Source: Planctomycetota bacterium
GTDB taxonomy: Bacteria > Planctomycetota > UBA1135
NCBI GenBank assembly: GCA_021776925.1
Contig: JAJFFB010000075.1
Coordinates: 1 to 46,490 of the forward strand
DNA: 46,490 nucleotides
Reading direction: 5' to 3'
The notes beneath the pieces were generated by a model, which had not been told where the DNA came from, searched no databases, and was given only the letters and a program-made list of their open reading frames with translations. The translations under genes and the position numbers were made by a program. Shown one piece after another: positions 42,821 to 46,490 of this stretch; position 1 is the stretch's first letter; the number at the start of each line of letters is the position of its first letter.

Positions 42821-44050
42821 TTAGCGCTCTGCCCCGCTCGCGGCAGGAACTGCCGCCTGAGGGAACGGAACACGGACGATGATGGTATCGCCCTTGCCGT
42901 CTTCTCCGGCGATGCTTTGAATCGTCCATAGATCGAGGTCGTTGTCGCCGTCGCAGACGCTGCCGCTGTAGTCGCCCCAGGAGGTTCCGCTGGTCGCGGC
43001 CTGGCCTTCGCCGAGTCGGACGATCTCGCGGACCTGCCCGGGAGGGTCGCTGGAATAACGGAATGCAAGGCGCGGACTGATAAACATGTCGGGGCCGGTT
43101 TCCTGAAAACCGACCAGGATGTCGAGCTGTTTATTCACCGCCGAGCGCCCCTGAACGTTCACCGCCTGGGAGAACCACAGGTAACCCCCGCGAAGATACA
43201 GGACCTTCGGATTGCGGTCACCCGATGAGGTTTTCTGTTCGGTCCCCTTCTGCGGGGACTGCGGCGGCCAACCGACATGGCTGAGATGGTGTTCGGCGCT
43301 GCCGACCAAGATCGCGCGAGGTGATCCATTCTCCGCCTCGGTGATCTTGCGCACCGTGAAATGGGTCTTGTCGAGCCGAAAGAAGTAGAGGTCCTCGACA
43401 TCGTCCAGGGTATGGACTGGATGTCCGAAACTGCCAGCGAAGTGGTAGACGGTCGCCGGTTTGCCCGCGATCACCTCCTCTATCTTGAGGACGAAAATGC
43501 GCTCGGGCCCGCCAGGGAAACTGTAGCCAATCCATTTCTTGCTATGGCCGATACCGCCGCCGTCAACGCCCTTGGGTGCAGGCACGGGGTAGGTATTCCA
43601 GGCCCCGGTCGGATCGCTGCCTTCTGAAACCGAGATGTTGACCGGCTTCTTTTTCTCCTTGTCCCACGGATTCCACAGATCGAAGCCGAATACCCGGCGG
43701 TTGGGATCAAAAAACAGCTTCGGATCGATGCCGCCATTGAAGGCACTCTGACGCACCCCTTGGACGAATTTCCCCTCCTTGTCATAGATGATCAAGCCAC
43801 TATTCGTTCCATGCAGCACGTACCCGCCGCCGACCGCAATTTGCGGGTCGACCTGCCGATTGCCGTCCATCGAACCGTCGAAGGCCAGATAGCCCGCAAC
43901 CTGGCGCGGATTGCCGCCCTGCCTGCGCACCTTTGTGCTGCCACCCTTGTTGAAGCTCGTATTCCGGATCGGCTCGACCGTTTCCATGCGCGACGGACTT
44001 TCCTGCGCCACGAGCGGGGTGGCCACGGACCAGTAGCCCGCCAGGGCCAA
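42821..44050 (-). CDS. Secreted beta-propeller-like protein, 5' end damaged by a homopolymer shift
   Basis: A 409-codon frame opening with TTG 44050. Its first residues (MALAGYWSVATPLVAQ) are the second half of a signal peptide. The missing half lies in another frame: ATG 44075 reads MRLPPVVFF and then leaves frame at an A8 run (44049-44056; T8 on the coding strand). With one T fewer the start would read MRLPPVVFLALAGYWSVATP. The mature part is beta-rich and repeats modest blades (GYVLHGTNSGLIIYDKEGKF, VFGFDLWNPWD, VEDLYFFRLDKTHFTV, YLWFSQAVNV), with SSDPPG … WGDYSGSVCDGDNDLDLW near the end. No family is recognised with certainty. It is probably an exported binding protein, if expressed. Confidence 0.7.
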   Translation of the reverse strand: MALAGYWSVATPLVAQESPSRMETVEPIRNTSFNKGGSTKVRRQGGNPRQVAGYLAFDGSMDGNRQVDPQIAVGGGYVLHGTNSGLIIYDKEGKFVQGVRQSAFNGGIDPKLFFDPNRRVFGFDLWNPWDKEKKKPVNISVSEGSDPTGAWNTYPVPAPKGVDGGGIGHSKKWIGYSFPGGPERIFVLKIEEVIAGKPATVYHFAGSFGHPVHTLDDVEDLYFFRLDKTHFTVRKITEAENGSPRAILVGSAEHHLSHVGWPPQSPQKGTEQKTSSGDRNPKVLYLRGGYLWFSQAVNVQGRSAVNKQLDILVGFQETGPDMFISPRLAFRYSSDPPGQVREIVRLGEGQAATSGTSWGDYSGSVCDGDNDLDLWTIQSIAGEDGKGDTIIVRVPFPQAAVPAASGAER

Positions 44051-44222
44051 AAAAAACGACAGGAGGAAGTCTCATGGAATGCAATTTGCGGGCAAGGAGA
44101 ATTGCGTTGGTGCACCAAGGCCGCCAGCGGAAAGGAGGATAACCTCTCCGGAAAGCCTTCCCGGTTCCTTCCAAGGCCATGAACGCACCATAATGACTGC
44201 AAAGGCCCGGGCACGCCGCTCG

Positions 44223-46490
44223 TCAGTTTTTCTTTGAATCAACGACGATGGTCAGACCTTTGGGGGCTTGATCCGATTGGATCACAACCTCAGGCCCCTG
44301 CTGCTCCCATCCCTCACCGACCAACGACAAGCGGAATCGACCTGGCGGCAATTCGAAGGGAACCACCGAATCCAGGGTCTGGGGCAATTCCTTGAAGAAA
44401 CCCATGAGATCGTGTCCAGGAGTCACGGAGTAGGTCTCGCGCCAGAAACTGACACTCCAACTCGCCACCACCACGCCTTCCGGGTCCTTGGCAAAGAGGG
44501 CGAAACTTCGGCCCAAGGCCCCGCCATCCGCATTGCGGACCTGCACCTTAAATCCCTGCCGCGGTGAGGAAAAATCTGCCGGCAGGGTCAGATCCAGGCC
44601 GCCGCTGTGGTCTTCGCGCAGATCCACCGGAAACTCGAATTCGACGAAAGAACCAGGAGGGCTGACCAGAATCACGATTTCGCCTTTGGGAAGTCCTTCA
44701 AGGGTGGCGCTTCCTCGATCCGTTCCACCGAGTGGTTCGATCGATTGCGTGGCGAGCCGATCGCCATTCAGTCCACGAGCATCGAGAATCGCGAGGTGGA
44801 CGGGCTTTCCAAGGCTGTCCTGGATGCGTAAATCAACGTCAACCTTGTGGCCGAGCAGGAATACCTCTGGTCCCCCATCCTGGGGCAGCTTCAGCCACCG
44901 ACTGTCCTCACGAACGTAGCCTTCTGCCTTGAAGACAAAGGACCAGGTCCCCTGCGCCAGGGAATCGAAGCGGAAGCTGCCGTCTTCATTGTCGATCCAC
45001 TGCTCAAGGTCTGAATGGTAATTGGCACGATGCCTGCTGTGTTTGCCCGGTATGACCGAATACCCACGAATGGGATCCCCGGTGACCGAGTCAAGCAGCC
45101 GGCCTTCGAAGGAGGCCATTCCATCTCCAAGAACCTGGACAGCCTGGCCGTCGCGCACGACCTTGCCACCGACCTTGATCATCAGATCACTGGTTCCGGC
45201 CTTCACGGTTGTGGCGGCCAACAGAGGTGCGGAGCCCAAGGAATAATCCCTGACGCGAAACAGCCATTCTCCCTCCCAGAGTCCCCTGAATTCGAAACCC
45301 CCATCCCTGTCGGTGAAATCATCGGATAGGTCAAAACCGTAATGAGGTCCGTTCTTCTTCCAATACGGGTATTCCTCGTCGCTTGGTTCTACGGCAGAAG
45401 CAAGGACTTGAAGCCCCTGCCTCGGCGTCCCGTCTGGACCAACGACACGTCCGACCACTGTTTCCTCCGGACCCAGGACCATTCGGATCGGCGGAACTCC
45501 GTTTCTGCTTCTTTCGATCATGAGGCCGTTCAGTGCATAACCTGGAGCATAGAAGGTCAGCCCGAAACCCAACTGGTCCGGCTCGATCCGCGGCATGCGG
45601 AAGCGCCCCTCGGCATCTGTGACCACCAGTCGACTTGTCCAACTCCTGTAGAGCACCTTGGCGCCTGCGATTGGATCTCCGCTTTCATCCACGACCGTCC
45701 CCTCGAAAGCGACGAGGGCGTCTTCTTCCTCACGAACGAATGAAATCGTCGCGTTGCGGGCTTGCCTTCCGATCTTCACGGTTGCAGAGGGCTGTCCTCC
45801 GAGATCGACACCCAAGGTCCAGGCGCCTTCCACCAGGTCGGAGATCAGGAAGCTGCCATCGGTCTCGGTAATGACCTGCGGTTCGATATCCGCGGGGGAA
45901 ATGGAAAAGGCTCCTTGAATTCCCAGTCCCGACCAGGAACCCGGTCCAAAATCCCTGACCGACACGGCCACTCCTGCCAACGGTTTGCCATCAGGGCCGA
46001 TGACCATTCCGCTCAGATCGCGCACAGGTGCCATTCTCAGTTTGATTCCCGAGGCCTCGGCACCGGCGCTACGCGGATTGATTTGAACCCGGTCAAAGGG
46101 TTTCATCGATTCGGTGCTGGCGCTGAGGATCCAATCGGCCTTTGAACCACGCAGGAACTCGGGTCCGTCCAGACCATCAAAAACGAATTGGCCCTGATCA
46201 TCAGACATGCACTCAAGGTCGGAGGGTGCGTCAATGCCGACGAGGCCTTGTGCCCGCGTTGAATTGGAGTGGCTGGCCCAGTCCTGGCTCCCCCACGTGG
46301 CGGTCACGCGCGCACCTGCAACCGGCCGGCCATGGTCATCCACCACCAGTCCCGTGACTGGGATGCCGCGTGGAAAGACCACCGTCTCGATCAACCGTCG
46401 CTCTCCTTTCAACAGCGGCTTATCGACATAGACCCGGGTCAAACGGGTGTCCGCACCTCCTCGGATGTAGACCAGGAGGATTTCCCCAGC
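44223..46490 (-). CDS. Carboxypeptidase-regulatory-like repeat protein (5' truncated)
   Basis: The frame is open to the right edge of the window (at least 755 residues; the first possible internal start is TTG 46442), so the N-terminus and any signal peptide are missing. The visible part contains five or more beta-sandwich domains of the carboxypeptidase-regulatory-like type with the pattern V-x-G-x-V-x-D-x-x-G-x-P-V/L-A-G-A/V-x-V: VTGLVVDDHGRPVAGARVT, LSGMVIGPDGKPLAGVAVS, FEGTVVDESGDPIAGAKVL, VVGRVVGPDGTPRQGLQVL and SFEGRLLDSVTGDPIRG. Each ends with an F-x-F-x-G-L-x-E/G-x-W-x-F turn (FEFRGLWEGEWLFRV, FRFDSLAQGTWSFVF). It is a large surface or periplasmic protein related in style to the gene at 6868-8124. 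No catalytic motif. Confidence 0.85.
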   Translation of the reverse strand, partial: AGEILLVYIRGGADTRLTRVYVDKPLLKGERRLIETVVFPRGIPVTGLVVDDHGRPVAGARVTATWGSQDWASHSNSTRAQGLVGIDAPSDLECMSDDQGQFVFDGLDGPEFLRGSKADWILSASTESMKPFDRVQINPRSAGAEASGIKLRMAPVRDLSGMVIGPDGKPLAGVAVSVRDFGPGSWSGLGIQGAFSISPADIEPQVITETDGSFLISDLVEGAWTLGVDLGGQPSATVKIGRQARNATISFVREEEDALVAFEGTVVDESGDPIAGAKVLYRSWTSRLVVTDAEGRFRMPRIEPDQLGFGLTFYAPGYALNGLMIERSRNGVPPIRMVLGPEETVVGRVVGPDGTPRQGLQVLASAVEPSDEEYPYWKKNGPHYGFDLSDDFTDRDGGFEFRGLWEGEWLFRVRDYSLGSAPLLAATTVKAGTSDLMIKVGGKVVRDGQAVQVLGDGMASFEGRLLDSVTGDPIRGYSVIPGKHSRHRANYHSDLEQWIDNEDGSFRFDSLAQGTWSFVFKAEGYVREDSRWLKLPQDGGPEVFLLGHKVDVDLRIQDSLGKPVHLAILDARGLNGDRLATQSIEPLGGTDRGSATLEGLPKGEIVILVSPPGSFVEFEFPVDLREDHSGGLDLTLPADFSSPRQGFKVQVRNADGGALGRSFALFAKDPEGVVVASWSVSFWRETYSVTPGHDLMGFFKELPQTLDSVVPFELPPGRFRLSLVGEGWEQQGPEVVIQSDQAPKGLTIVVDSKKN

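Overview
The window looks like a piece of chromosome from a GC-rich (roughly 60% by eye), probably marine, Planctomycetota bacterium. The assignment is an inference from gene content. I see large secreted beta-propeller proteins of the FG-GAP, BNR/Asp-box and 'x-x-A-x-W-D-G' types, a Ser/Thr kinase fused to WD40 repeats, a sulfatase, SGNH/sialate-O-acetylesterase-like enzymes, a CotH/lamin-tail protein, a prepilin-like protein and a DUF5690-type transporter. No rRNA, tRNA, CRISPR array, insertion sequence or phage gene was seen. Most genes are monocistronic, on both strands, and most encode exported proteins or lipoproteins.

Layout. 1-9.2 kb: a terminator for a gene left of the window, an FG-GAP propeller protein (-), a GH5-like lipoprotein overlapping an M23-type peptidase by 4 bp (+), a CotH/lamin-tail protein (-), an exported protein of unknown function (+) and an alpha/beta hydrolase (+). 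9.4-16 kb: a beta-helix lipoprotein with an inserted CBM6-like domain (+), two converging damaged genes (a trypsin-like protease and a PDZ/thioredoxin-like protein), a sialate O-acetylesterase (-) and a second FG-GAP protein (-). 16.3-21.8 kb: a 1213-residue kinase with 14 WD40 repeats (+), then small secreted genes (-). 21.8-30.3 kb: a PQQ-type sugar dehydrogenase/PKD/cytochrome c/CBM6 fusion, a prepilin and a sulfatase (+), followed by a 13-repeat propeller protein and a sialidase-like protein (-). 30.5-40.6 kb: a tandem SGNH esterase (+), then subtilisin-like protease, BNR propeller, M14 carboxypeptidase and a thioredoxin-PDZ gene (-). 40.6-46.5 kb: a transporter coupled to a methyltransferase, a secreted protein with a damaged 5' end, and a truncated carboxypeptidase-regulatory-like protein (all -).

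The most striking feature is the gene at 39236-40528 (-). Its reading frame is open across two in-frame TGA codons spaced as U-x-x-U exactly where a thioredoxin-like fold carries C-x-x-C. Directly after the second TGA lie two back-to-back hairpins, each with a 7-bp stem and a 5-nt loop containing GU. I read this as a double-selenocysteine thioredoxin/CxxCH/double-PDZ protein with two bacterial-type SECIS elements. A conventional gene caller would truncate it to the downstream 358 codons.

Overall the genes suggest a cell that degrades sulfated or acetylated polysaccharides and proteins outside the cytoplasm (GH5-like enzyme, beta-helix enzyme, esterases, sulfatase, sugar dehydrogenase, peptidases). 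Many of the exported proteins share two kinds of C-terminal module, which may serve in sorting or attachment.
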